Positions 19,434 to 27,456 of a stretch of 64,000 bases of DNA are shown one piece after another; the stretch's first letter is position 1; each line of letters opens with the position of its first letter. The DNA is from CBFHMJ01 sp965656875 (lineage in GTDB: Bacteria; Pseudomonadota; Gammaproteobacteria; Enterobacterales; Alteromonadaceae). Below the pieces are notes generated by a model. It was not told where the DNA came from. It was given only the letters and a program-made list of their open reading frames with translations, and searched no databases. The position numbers and the translations under genes were made by a program. The DNA is taken from the NCBI GenBank assembly GCA_965656875.1, contig CBFHMJ010000054.1:62001-126000 (forward strand), read 5' to 3'.

Positions 19434-19640
19434 CCAGGCAACAAGAAAGTCATCGTTGCCATCCCCGCCTGTCATGTTGTTCGATATCAACATTGCTTGA
19501 TATTTTCCTTAACGAGATTGAATACGTCGTTTATTCGTCAAATAAAATACAGTAGAGTATCCAACGGTCAGTTTTGACTGCTTCCAATTTATATTTCAAT
19601 TCTTGATGCAACATCATGTTTAATCACAAGGAACGTACCT

Positions 19641-19907
19641 ATGATCTTTATTATAAAAGTTGTTCTATTAATCGGTCTCGTAAAATTATTGCTGCAAACA
19701 GAACGTCCGGATTGGTGTACTGGTCTGTATTGCCTCATTATTTTCTTGTTGTTTATGGGTTTTGGTGTGCCGTTTACTGCCGCTGCTACTGCTACCTTGT
19801 TGTCGGGCCTTTTTGCTTTTGCTTACTTCTGGTTGTTGGATCGCTTTCGTGAAACGACCATTTTCTGGATCGTGTTAATTAGCGGTCCTCTGATCGGCAT
19901 AATTTAA
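19641..19907 (+). CDS. Small membrane protein of unknown function
   Basis: An 88-aa hydrophobic protein with AAGGA upstream of its ATG (19641). It appears to have three membrane segments: residues 2-18, about 29-62 (one long or two short) and 73-88. No motif is recognised. It stands alone between the peptide exporter and the convergent purine operon. The overlapping 78-codon frame at 19616 is less convincing as a protein. Confidence 0.5.
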   Translation: MIFIIKVVLLIGLVKLLLQTERPDWCTGLYCLIIFLLFMGFGVPFTAAATATLLSGLFAFAYFWLLDRFRETTIFWIVLISGPLIGII

Positions 19908-19989
19908 TACGCTCTGGATAGTCGTTACGGAAGCTGTCTGGTTAGCAAGTGATGCTGAATGGTTAAATTATTTTGATAACTCGGTAGTT

Positions 19990-20018
19990 GGGTCAGGTTA
20001 TTACGTTTTTCCTGACCC
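19990..20018. terminator. Hairpin between convergent genes
   Basis: GGGTCAGG (19990-19997) pairs perfectly with CCTGACCC (20011-20018), loop 13 nt and T/A rich. It sits between the ends of the small membrane gene and of the minus-strand purine operon, where a bidirectional terminator is expected. No long T-run follows on either side. Confidence 0.5.
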
Positions 20019-20028
20019 ATTCGGTTGC

Positions 20029-21237
20029 TTACGGTGCGGAATGAGTTTTCTCGGCATTCGCTGCAATCCACTGACCTATTTGTAGTCGCTCTTCATCGGT
20101 CATCATCGTTTTGTTCATAAATGGCATATCATGGGTTTGCACCGACCTGGCCATAATACGATCCGACCATCGTTGAATATCATCCGTATTGTTAAACATT
20201 ACACCACCAGGCGCGGTTGTAAATTGATCATCGGTGGGTGTGGCGGAATGACAAGTAGCACAACGAGCCTGAATAATGGTTTGAGCTTGCGCATCTGTGA
20301 TGATGGTTTTACCAGTAACACTCAGGTCAACAGGTTGTGGACGAATAACCCATGCAAGCGCGGCGAATGCAGCAAATGCACTGATTAGAATCCAGGGGCG
20401 AACGATGCCGTGATGACGAAGATTGAAGAAATGTCTTGCCCATGCACCGATTAAACCGAGTGCCGCAAGGACCAGCCAGTTATGACTGTGACTGTAAATC
20501 ATTGGGTAATGGTTGCTGATCATAATAAACAGCACGGGCAGGGTAGCGTAATTGTTGTGAGTCGAACGAAGTTTTGCATTCAGACCGTAATGAGCCTCTG
20601 GCGCACGGCCTTCCTCGACTGCCGCAACCAGGGCGCGCTGGCCTGGAATAATGGTCCTGAACACATTCAGCGCCATGGCAATGCCAACTAACGCGCCGAT
20701 GTGGATAAACATACCGCGATCGCTAAAGACCTGAGATAAGCCGTAGGCAATGACGGTAAGGATGATAAGCATAACCGCGCCGAAGGCGAGGCCATTGTTA
20801 ACCAGTGGCGTTTTGCAGGCGGTGTCATAAATAAACCATCCGCCAATAATTGTACCAAGACCGATGAGAATCGCGGTGGTTTGCGAAATATCGGCTTTGC
20901 TGGTGTCTATCAGGTAGCTGTCAGCACCGACATAAAACATCAGTGATAACAGGAAAAACCCTGTTAATGCCGTCGTATAGGCTTCCCATTTGAACCAGTG
21001 TAGCGTGGTTGGCAGTTTTTCAGGCGCGAGCTGATACTTAGCCACTTCATAGAAGCCACCACCATGAACAGCCCACAAATCGCCTTTTATACCTTTGTCC
21101 TTTTTCCATTGTGGCGGATCTTGCAGATTATTATCCAGCCACACAAAGTAGAACGACGAGCCTATCCAGGCCACACCTGCGATTAGGTGTAAAAATCGAA
21201 TCAATAAATTTAACCAGTCAACAACATACGGGTCCAT
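20029..21237 (-). CDS. puuD: Urate hydroxylase PuuD (membrane urate oxidase)
   Basis: A 402-aa protein with an N-terminal multi-helix membrane domain (DUF989) starting MDPYVVDWLNLLIRFLHLIAGVAWIGSSF, and a C-terminal cytochrome c domain with the haem motif Cys326-Ala-Thr-Cys329-His330 and the distal Met in DMPFMNKTM. This architecture is that of PuuD, which oxidises urate to 5-hydroxyisourate with electrons passed to the respiratory chain instead of directly to oxygen (family knowledge). It is the last gene of the purine operon, with GAGGT before its ATG. No uricase of another type is present, so this protein fills that step. Confidence 0.92.
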   Translation of the reverse strand: MDPYVVDWLNLLIRFLHLIAGVAWIGSSFYFVWLDNNLQDPPQWKKDKGIKGDLWAVHGGGFYEVAKYQLAPEKLPTTLHWFKWEAYTTALTGFFLLSLMFYVGADSYLIDTSKADISQTTAILIGLGTIIGGWFIYDTACKTPLVNNGLAFGAVMLIILTVIAYGLSQVFSDRGMFIHIGALVGIAMALNVFRTIIPGQRALVAAVEEGRAPEAHYGLNAKLRSTHNNYATLPVLFIMISNHYPMIYSHSHNWLVLAALGLIGAWARHFFNLRHHGIVRPWILISAFAAFAALAWVIRPQPVDLSVTGKTIITDAQAQTIIQARCATCHSATPTDDQFTTAPGGVMFNNTDDIQRWSDRIMARSVQTHDMPFMNKTMMTDEERLQIGQWIAANAEKTHSAP

Positions 21238-21299
21238 GCATTACCTCTTATGTAGTCTGACGATGGTTCGTTAATCTGTTGATTGCATACTCTAATCGA

Positions 21300-22628
21300 T
21301 CAACAGATCTCACCCTCCGCCAGAGAATCACGATGATGAACGCGTTGACCAAATGACCAGGTTTCATAGATTGCACGATCATCACCCAGCATTGTTAAAA
21401 CGAATAGCTTTTCAAACAGGGTGTTGCAACGTTCATGACGGAAAGCCATCAACGGTGTTGCTGCCAGGTCAGTAACAATAAAGTCGGCTTCTTTTCCTGG
21501 CTGGAAATTACCTAAAGTGTTTTCCAGATCAAGCGCTTTTGCGCCGCCGAGAGTAGCAAGATACAGGGATTTAAACGGATCGAGTTTGTTACCGCGTAAT
21601 TGCTGAATCTTGTAGGCTTCACTGATGGTTTGTAGCAGTGAGAAGCTGGTGCCACCACCAATATCGGTAGCCAGACTGATATTAATGTCATGGTGTTCCA
21701 TGTGGGGCAGGTTGAACAGGCCAGAGCCTAAAAACAGATTAGAGGTTGGACAATGCGCAATAGCCGCGCCAACCTGACCTAATCGTTGATATTCATTCTC
21801 TTCCAGATGAATACCGTGTGCGAATACGCTGCGACGGGTAAGCAGATTATGGCTGTCGTAAACATCGAGATAATGTTCGGACTCTGGGAATAACTGTTTT
21901 ACCCAGGCGATTTCATCGGCGTCTTCGCTTATATGGGTTTGCATGTACACGTCAGGATATTCCTGAAGAAGTTTTCCTGCCATCGCCAGTTGTTCACTGG
22001 TGCTGGTTGGTGCAAACCTTGGGGTGATGGCATAACTTAATCGACCTTTGTTATGCCAGGCTTCGATTAATGCTTTGCTGTCGTCGTAACCGGACTGAGG
22101 AGTATCAGCAACATTATCGGGTACGTGTCGGTCCATTAAGACTTTACCGGCGATCATACGCAGGTTTTTTTCCAGTGCTTCCGTAAAGAAAGCATCAACG
22201 GACTGGCGATGAACGGTGCCAAATACTAATGCGGTAGTGGTGCCGTTTTTAAGAAGTTCTTGTAAGAAGAAGCGGGCGATTTGCTGAGCATGTGCCGGGT
22301 CTTCAAACTTAGCCTCGGCAGGAAAGGTATAGTTTTCCAGCCAGGTTAATAGTTTTTCGCCGTAAGCCGCAATAATTTCTGTTTGCGGGTAGTGAATATG
22401 AGTGTCGATAAACCCCGGCATAATTAATTTATCCGGGTAGTGATGTAGTTGGGATGTTGCAGGTAAATCAGGAAGAAGCGTTGCGGCTTCCCCAAACCCG
22501 ATAATTACACCATTTTCAATCAGCATTAAGCCGTCTTCAAGGTATTGCCATGCCTTGTCACCGTCTTTTGCAGGATCAGAAAGGAAATGGAGCATTTGTC
22601 CGCGAATCGCGGTCAGGTTAGTAGTCAT
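21300..22628 (-). CDS. guaD: Guanine deaminase
   Basis: A 442-aa amidohydrolase that converts guanine to xanthine and ammonia. The zinc-binding motif MPGFIDTHIHYPQ, the substrate-loop PAEAKF region, the metal His of QTHISED, the HGIHL motif and ATDIGGGTSFS are all present and match guanine deaminases. The length is usual. It lies 62 bp upstream of puuD and close behind allA on the minus strand, and supplies xanthine to the dehydrogenase encoded at the other end of the operon. Confidence 0.94.
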   Translation of the reverse strand: MTTNLTAIRGQMLHFLSDPAKDGDKAWQYLEDGLMLIENGVIIGFGEAATLLPDLPATSQLHHYPDKLIMPGFIDTHIHYPQTEIIAAYGEKLLTWLENYTFPAEAKFEDPAHAQQIARFFLQELLKNGTTTALVFGTVHRQSVDAFFTEALEKNLRMIAGKVLMDRHVPDNVADTPQSGYDDSKALIEAWHNKGRLSYAITPRFAPTSTSEQLAMAGKLLQEYPDVYMQTHISEDADEIAWVKQLFPESEHYLDVYDSHNLLTRRSVFAHGIHLEENEYQRLGQVGAAIAHCPTSNLFLGSGLFNLPHMEHHDINISLATDIGGGTSFSLLQTISEAYKIQQLRGNKLDPFKSLYLATLGGAKALDLENTLGNFQPGKEADFIVTDLAATPLMAFRHERCNTLFEKLFVLTMLGDDRAIYETWSFGQRVHHRDSLAEGEIC

Positions 22629-22633
22629 GTTTT

Positions 22634-23137
22634 TTAGAAATCCACCGTAATTTCGGTTTGGTAATCATCAACGAGCATTACTTCGTCTAAGTTGTGTCCC
22701 TCGCCACCGCGATCAACCACCAGAAAATCTGAGGGCTCTTCCAGTGTTGTGCAGTAATGGTGCCAGACACCTTTGCGGAAGTTAAATCCTTGTCCAGGTT
22801 GGGCGATAAACACCTCGACCTGAGTTGGATCGAACTCTCCCGGTGGAGCAACCATGATCAGACAGGGCTTTTGTCCCAGCGGGAAAAATGCCTGGCTGCC
22901 TATCGGATGGCGCTCCATCATACGTATTGTGAAGGGGAGTTCAATTGGCGAAGAGCGAAAGATGTTAATTATTGCTTTGCCGCCGTCAGCTTCAACAGTT
23001 GCTAACCGATGAAAACGAATCGTTTTGTCTTCGTTGATTAAAAACTGATGAGCGTTGTCACTGGCTTCAATAACGTCGCCAAACGGTGCAAAGTCTTCGA
23101 CAGTGAGTGGTTTTGGTGCAAGCGTAAGTGTTTTCAT
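22634..23137 (-). CDS. allA: Ureidoglycolate lyase
   Basis: A 167-aa cupin-fold enzyme that splits ureidoglycolate into glyoxylate and urea, the final step of the pathway here. Family features seen are LTVEDFAPFGDVIE, the MERHPIGSQAFFPLG block and GVWHHYCTTLEEPSDFLVVDRGG. I start at the ATG 23137, giving MKTLTLAPKPL; an in-frame ATG six codons upstream is possible. The neighbouring guaD start is six bases beyond the stop. Confidence 0.92.
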   Translation of the reverse strand: MKTLTLAPKPLTVEDFAPFGDVIEASDNAHQFLINEDKTIRFHRLATVEADGGKAIINIFRSSPIELPFTIRMMERHPIGSQAFFPLGQKPCLIMVAPPGEFDPTQVEVFIAQPGQGFNFRKGVWHHYCTTLEEPSDFLVVDRGGEGHNLDEVMLVDDYQTEITVDF

Positions 23138-23198
23138 GAGCGCTTCCGTCAGCATGTATTACCCGTGGCATGTAGTCATACGACAGGTAACAACCGAG

Positions 23199-23543
23199 TT
23201 AACTGCCGCGATAGGTTGAGTAACCAAAAGGATTCAACAATAGCGGAATGTGGTAGTGTTCACCGCTTCCCGTAATATTGAATACGACATCAGCCCAGGG
23301 GTAAAACACGCTCTGGCCGGTCGCTTTAAAGTACTCCTCGGTTTGAAACACCATTTTGTAGGTGCCGGCGGGCAGTGTCTTGTCAGCGGCTAACAGATCA
23401 CCAATTCGTCCATCCTGATTTGTTTTTCCTGCGGCCAGCGTTGTCCAGCTATCATCAGCGTTGAGCGCCATTAGCTCGATGGTGACGCCTTCGGCAGGTT
23501 TACCGACAGACGTATCCAGAATGTGCGTGGTGATTTGGCTCAT
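23199..23543 (-). CDS. uraH: 5-hydroxyisourate hydrolase (transthyretin-related)
   Basis: A 114-aa transthyretin-like enzyme that hydrolyses 5-hydroxyisourate to OHCU. The N-terminal THILDTSVGKPAEGV and the hallmark C-terminal YSTYRGS are present, giving all the conserved catalytic His/Arg/Tyr positions. GGGAG precedes the ATG. It lies directly behind uraD, whose product takes the next step. Confidence 0.96.
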   Translation of the reverse strand: MSQITTHILDTSVGKPAEGVTIELMALNADDSWTTLAAGKTNQDGRIGDLLAADKTLPAGTYKMVFQTEEYFKATGQSVFYPWADVVFNITGSGEHYHIPLLLNPFGYSTYRGS

Positions 23544-23561
23544 TAATCAATTCTCCCGGAT

Positions 23562-24083
23562 TCAGGCAGCGTTGGCTGAATCTGTTATTAATTTATCAAT
23601 TCGAATCGCGGTAATTTTTCGTTGTTCTTCGGCGGCGTTACTGATTTCCTGTGGTCGGGTATTAACGACGCGGTGCTTGAGTAATTCAAGCATTTCAGCG
23701 GCGCTTTTGCCGGTCGCACAGACAATGAAAATAAAGCCAAACTTGTCCAGATATAATTTGTTGTAGTGAGCGAGGCTTTCGATAATGGCATCACTCGCCT
23801 GATCCACACCGGACTGTTCGCCGCTGGCCAGTGATTTAGTGTTTGCGTATTTGGCTTTGAGGGTGTTTACATCCCCAATTTGAGGATGACCATCAAAGGC
23901 TTGTAAATAATCAGCTTCGTCCAGGCGATGCCAGATAATATCGGCTATTTGCTTTAAATGTTCTGTCGATTGAAAGGGGCCTGCTTCAGATAACTGTTCA
24001 GCCCAGTTATCTGAAGTACAACAAGTGAGTAATTCCGCTTTTTTACTTGCGGTAGCAAGTGCATTAAATTGTTGAATTTTCAT
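23562..24083 (-). CDS. uraD: OHCU decarboxylase
   Basis: A 173-aa protein that decarboxylates OHCU to S-allantoin. The catalytic HPQIGD motif and the FGFIFIVCATGKSA block are present. The open frame extends 60 codons upstream but that part overlaps the allantoicase gene and is not protein-like, so I take ATG 24083 (MKIQQFNALATASK), which has an AGG nine bases upstream. Together with PuuD and UraH it completes urate to allantoin. Confidence 0.93.
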   Translation of the reverse strand: MKIQQFNALATASKKAELLTCCTSDNWAEQLSEAGPFQSTEHLKQIADIIWHRLDEADYLQAFDGHPQIGDVNTLKAKYANTKSLASGEQSGVDQASDAIIESLAHYNKLYLDKFGFIFIVCATGKSAAEMLELLKHRVVNTRPQEISNAAEEQRKITAIRIDKLITDSANAA

Positions 24084-24103
24084 TGAGTTAAACCTGCGTT
24101 TAC

Positions 24104-25093
24104 TTACTCCGGATAGCCTAACAGTCGCATACGACTCACACCGCCGTCTGGATAGATGTTCAATCGGGCGTGAGTATAGGACTGACAGCTTACTGATGAA
24201 GCCAGTGAAAAATAGTGTTGTCGGCTGGCATACAGTTTGGTTTGTGGAATGGCCTGGAACCATTCTGCTTGCTGATTCTGTACTTCTTCATCGGTGGCGT
24301 TACAAAACTCCAGCGAGAAGGTATCCGGGAAGTTACCTTTAAAATGGTTAGTATCAATTTCAACCCGGTGTAACTGACCAGGTTTCGCAAGGCGAATAAT
24401 GGCCCAGTCGTATCCAGGACCACGGCGACGTTTGGTTTCCCAGCCATCACCCATGTTTTTCCCTCGACCTGGTGCCAACAGGTTATCGATTGAGCTAAAA
24501 AACATATCGCTACAGGCAAGAGCTGACGCGCCATTAACACTGGCTGCGAGGTCTATCAGTTCACCTGGCAGAAAGGCGTTCCAGTCAACGAACGGCTCAC
24601 CATAAACACGTAAGCGAGCAACACCACCATCCGGATAAATATTCAAACGAATATGAGTCCACGGTCTGTCGTCATTGACGTCAATCAGGTTATGACTGTT
24701 CGGATTAACGGCTGTGTCACTCAGAATTTCGTACCATTCTGTATGAGCGCCAGGCTCGTCAGTTTCGAAGCAGGCGTCGATTGATACTGACGCTGGAGCA
24801 TTCCCGCGAAAATGTGTTGTATCGACATTAACTGTTTTGACTGTACCAGGAATACCGAGACGCAAAATCGCCCAGTCGTATCCACCATCACGACGACGAC
24901 GAGATTCCCAACCATCCATCCATTTACCGCGCTCCGTGTATTTATCATCAATAAATATCGGTTCGCTGGTTTTACACAGGTTGTCCTTTTCCGCAAAAAA
25001 ATCATCGCTACAACTGAGTGCCTGACCGCCGTACTTTTCTGACAGCAAATCGATATACGGCGCACTTCGGAATGATATGGGTTCTGCGTTCAT
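24104..25093 (-). CDS. alc: Allantoicase
   Basis: A 329-aa enzyme that hydrolyses allantoate to ureidoglycolate and urea. The protein is built of two repeats, each with the sequence pattern GWE(S/T)-RRR--GYDWAI-RL--PG and later HIRLNIYPDGGVARLR or HARLNIYPDGGVSRMR, the known two-domain architecture of allantoicases. Its presence, instead of an AllC-type amidohydrolase, means urea and not free ammonia is released at this step. No urease gene is in the window. Confidence 0.95.
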   Translation of the reverse strand: MNAEPISFRSAPYIDLLSEKYGGQALSCSDDFFAEKDNLCKTSEPIFIDDKYTERGKWMDGWESRRRRDGGYDWAILRLGIPGTVKTVNVDTTHFRGNAPASVSIDACFETDEPGAHTEWYEILSDTAVNPNSHNLIDVNDDRPWTHIRLNIYPDGGVARLRVYGEPFVDWNAFLPGELIDLAASVNGASALACSDMFFSSIDNLLAPGRGKNMGDGWETKRRRGPGYDWAIIRLAKPGQLHRVEIDTNHFKGNFPDTFSLEFCNATDEEVQNQQAEWFQAIPQTKLYASRQHYFSLASSVSCQSYTHARLNIYPDGGVSRMRLLGYPE

Positions 25094-25121
25094 GGTGTAT
25101 GGGTTCTCTCTAATAGGTGAA

Positions 25122-26561
25122 TTAACGATAGGTTTTTAGCAGCGTCTTACCTCTTGCGTTGCCATGAAATGTTGGTGTGTCCTGGTGGTTGGAATAGACG
25201 CGCTGACCAGAAAGCCAGGTTTCTATCACTTTACCCATGACAGTTTTGCCCTCATAGGGCGTGCCTTTGTGTTTGTGCTGGATAATATCGGGTGTAATCG
25301 TCCACTGTGCGGTGTCGTCAAACACGATAATATCGGCTTGGAAGCCTGCGGCGATTTTGCCCTTGATATGACCTGCGCCGATAAATTCAGCGGGATTTTC
25401 GCACATGAGTGTTGCTAAGTCGGTTAAAGTCAAACCGTGCTTGCGGCCTTCATCCCAAATCAGGGGTAAGCCAAATTGCAGTCCGGAAATTCCACCCCAG
25501 GCTTGCTCTAAATCACCGGCTTCCAGTGCTTTAAGGTGGGGTGTACAGGGAGAATGGTCAGACACAACGATGTTCAGAATCTGATCTTTTAAACCTTGCC
25601 ATAGCTGATGACGGTTATCATTGCCACGAATCGGCGGGCAGCATTTATAGTAGGGTTGTCCGTCAGGAATTTCTTCTGCGAACAACGTCAGATAATGCGG
25701 ACAGGTTTCAGCGGTTAATCCCAGCCCTCTGGACTGTGCATCGGCAATCATCGGGATTGCTTCTGCTGATGATAAATGCACGATATGTGCTTTGGCTGCG
25801 ATATCTTCCTGCTGCAATTTTTCCATCACCCGGATAACCATCGCAATTGCATTGTTTTCCCAGCTACAGGGACGTGAGTCTACGAAATGCTGATAGCTGG
25901 TAGGATCAAAGTCGTCTGGTTTTTCGGTGGGATGTTCCAGTTCCGCGTGAATCAGGTATGGCAGATCGTAGCGTGCCAGCACACGCATTGCTGCTTCCAT
26001 CTGGGATTCATTAACTTCTGGGAATTCGTCGATACCTGAGTGAATAGTGAATGATTTAACACCAACCACACCGGCCTGAAGCAATTGCTCCAGCATGGCC
26101 GGGTGATCCGTGTTTTGTGGAATTGCGCCGCCCCAAAAGGCACAATCGACCCACAATTTGTTGTGCAACTCATCCAGTTTGGTTTGCAGCGCTTCGGCTG
26201 AAGTCGTTACTGGCAAACAATTGAGAGGCATGTCTACCAGGGTAGTGATGCCGCCTGCTGCCGCTGCATGAGTTGCTGTATCAAAACCTTCCCAGTCAGT
26301 ACGTCCAGGTTCGTTGACATGAACATGGGTATCAACCAGGCCGGGCATTATTAGTTTATCGCCAACATCGTGCAGGATGTCGGCCAGGTTATCTGCTGCA
26401 TCTCTTAATGCCTTTCCGGTAATAACCTGTTCGATGGTATGGCCATCTATCACGATGATCGCGGGAGTAATCTGTTGATTAATGACTACTCGTTGACTTT
26501 TTAACGCGATGCGTTGTGTGTCTGGTGCGTGAATATCATTACTAACAGAAAGTCGCGTCAT
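25122..26561 (-). CDS. allB: Allantoinase
   Basis: A 479-aa cyclic amidohydrolase that opens allantoin to allantoate. Seen are the zinc motif DTHVHVNEPGRTDWEGF, the carbamylated-lysine region GVVGVKSFT, the metal His of HIVHLSSAEA and the catalytic Asp of VVSDHSPC. The length and motifs are those of AllB and less like dihydropyrimidinase. It is placed between xdhC and the allantoicase gene in the operon. Confidence 0.94.
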   Translation of the reverse strand: MTRLSVSNDIHAPDTQRIALKSQRVVINQQITPAIIVIDGHTIEQVITGKALRDAADNLADILHDVGDKLIMPGLVDTHVHVNEPGRTDWEGFDTATHAAAAGGITTLVDMPLNCLPVTTSAEALQTKLDELHNKLWVDCAFWGGAIPQNTDHPAMLEQLLQAGVVGVKSFTIHSGIDEFPEVNESQMEAAMRVLARYDLPYLIHAELEHPTEKPDDFDPTSYQHFVDSRPCSWENNAIAMVIRVMEKLQQEDIAAKAHIVHLSSAEAIPMIADAQSRGLGLTAETCPHYLTLFAEEIPDGQPYYKCCPPIRGNDNRHQLWQGLKDQILNIVVSDHSPCTPHLKALEAGDLEQAWGGISGLQFGLPLIWDEGRKHGLTLTDLATLMCENPAEFIGAGHIKGKIAAGFQADIIVFDDTAQWTITPDIIQHKHKGTPYEGKTVMGKVIETWLSGQRVYSNHQDTPTFHGNARGKTLLKTYR

Positions 26562-26571
26562 GGATTTAGCC

Positions 26572-27453
26572 TTATTGCGATTCGTTCAGCAGCATTTTCA
26601 TGTCCTGCCACTGAATACCTTGTTTAGAATGTCGGGTTTCACTTGCTGTTGGCGTTGCTTCTTGCTGATTTAGCTGATGATAACGCCGTATTAAATCGCC
26701 GCACACAGAAACGGCAACTTCCATCGGGTGCTTACCAGGCACGTCTGGTAAGCCTATTGGGCTGTGCATCGTATCAATAGTTGCCTGGTCGTAACCCCGA
26801 TGTTGTAATCGTTGTATAAAACGTTTTGCTTTGGTTTTTGATGCAATCACCCCTAAATAACCGCTGTCATTACGTTTCAACACCTTTTCAACGATGTCGA
26901 AATCCAGACCGTGATTATGGGTCATCACCAGATAAAACGTGCCAGCCGGGAATTGTTTAACTTCTTGTTCTGGCTGATCACTAATTATTTGTTGTACGGA
27001 TGGTGCAATGTTATCCGGGAATTCTTCAGCCCGGCTGTCAATCCAGGTCAGACGCATCGGCAATTGCTCTGCAATAGTGGCTACAGCACGACCAACATGA
27101 CCTGCGCCAAATAGCACTAACTGAATCCCGGTCGCTGCAAAATATTCAAATAGCAGGGTGGTGTGTCCACCACAGCACTGACCCATTTTAGCGGCCAGCG
27201 GAATGTGTTCGAATGCTTGCTGATTCTGGTTAAACGCGTCATTGGTTTGAGGTGACAGGTACTGGCGAGCTTTTTCAATTGCTTTAAATTCCAGTTTTCC
27301 GCCACCGATGGTGTCCCAGGTGTGTTCCGCTGTCACAATCATCTTACTGCCTGTATCACGCGGTGTTGAACCATGTGTGCCAATCACCGTCACCATGACA
27401 TAAGGCTGTCCGGATTGTTGCAGTTGATGTAATGCGTTGTGCCAGCGAATCAT
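26572..27453 (-). CDS. xdhC: Xanthine dehydrogenase accessory protein XdhC
   Basis: A 293-aa chaperone that binds and sulphurates the molybdenum cofactor before insertion into XdhB. Visible are the early VTVIGTHGSTPRDTGSKM motif, a Cys pair in GQCCGGHTTLLFEYF and a Rossmann-type VLFGAGHVGRAVATIAE. Four bases separate its start from the xdhB stop. A short tail after residue 265 is not conserved. Confidence 0.93.
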   Translation of the reverse strand: MIRWHNALHQLQQSGQPYVMVTVIGTHGSTPRDTGSKMIVTAEHTWDTIGGGKLEFKAIEKARQYLSPQTNDAFNQNQQAFEHIPLAAKMGQCCGGHTTLLFEYFAATGIQLVLFGAGHVGRAVATIAEQLPMRLTWIDSRAEEFPDNIAPSVQQIISDQPEQEVKQFPAGTFYLVMTHNHGLDFDIVEKVLKRNDSGYLGVIASKTKAKRFIQRLQHRGYDQATIDTMHSPIGLPDVPGKHPMEVAVSVCGDLIRRYHQLNQQEATPTASETRHSKQGIQWQDMKMLLNESQ

Positions 27454-27456
27454 GGA

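Noticed and set aside
24084..24263. 60-codon N-terminal extension of uraD
   Set aside because: It overlaps the allantoicase coding region, and UraD proteins begin near ATG 24083.
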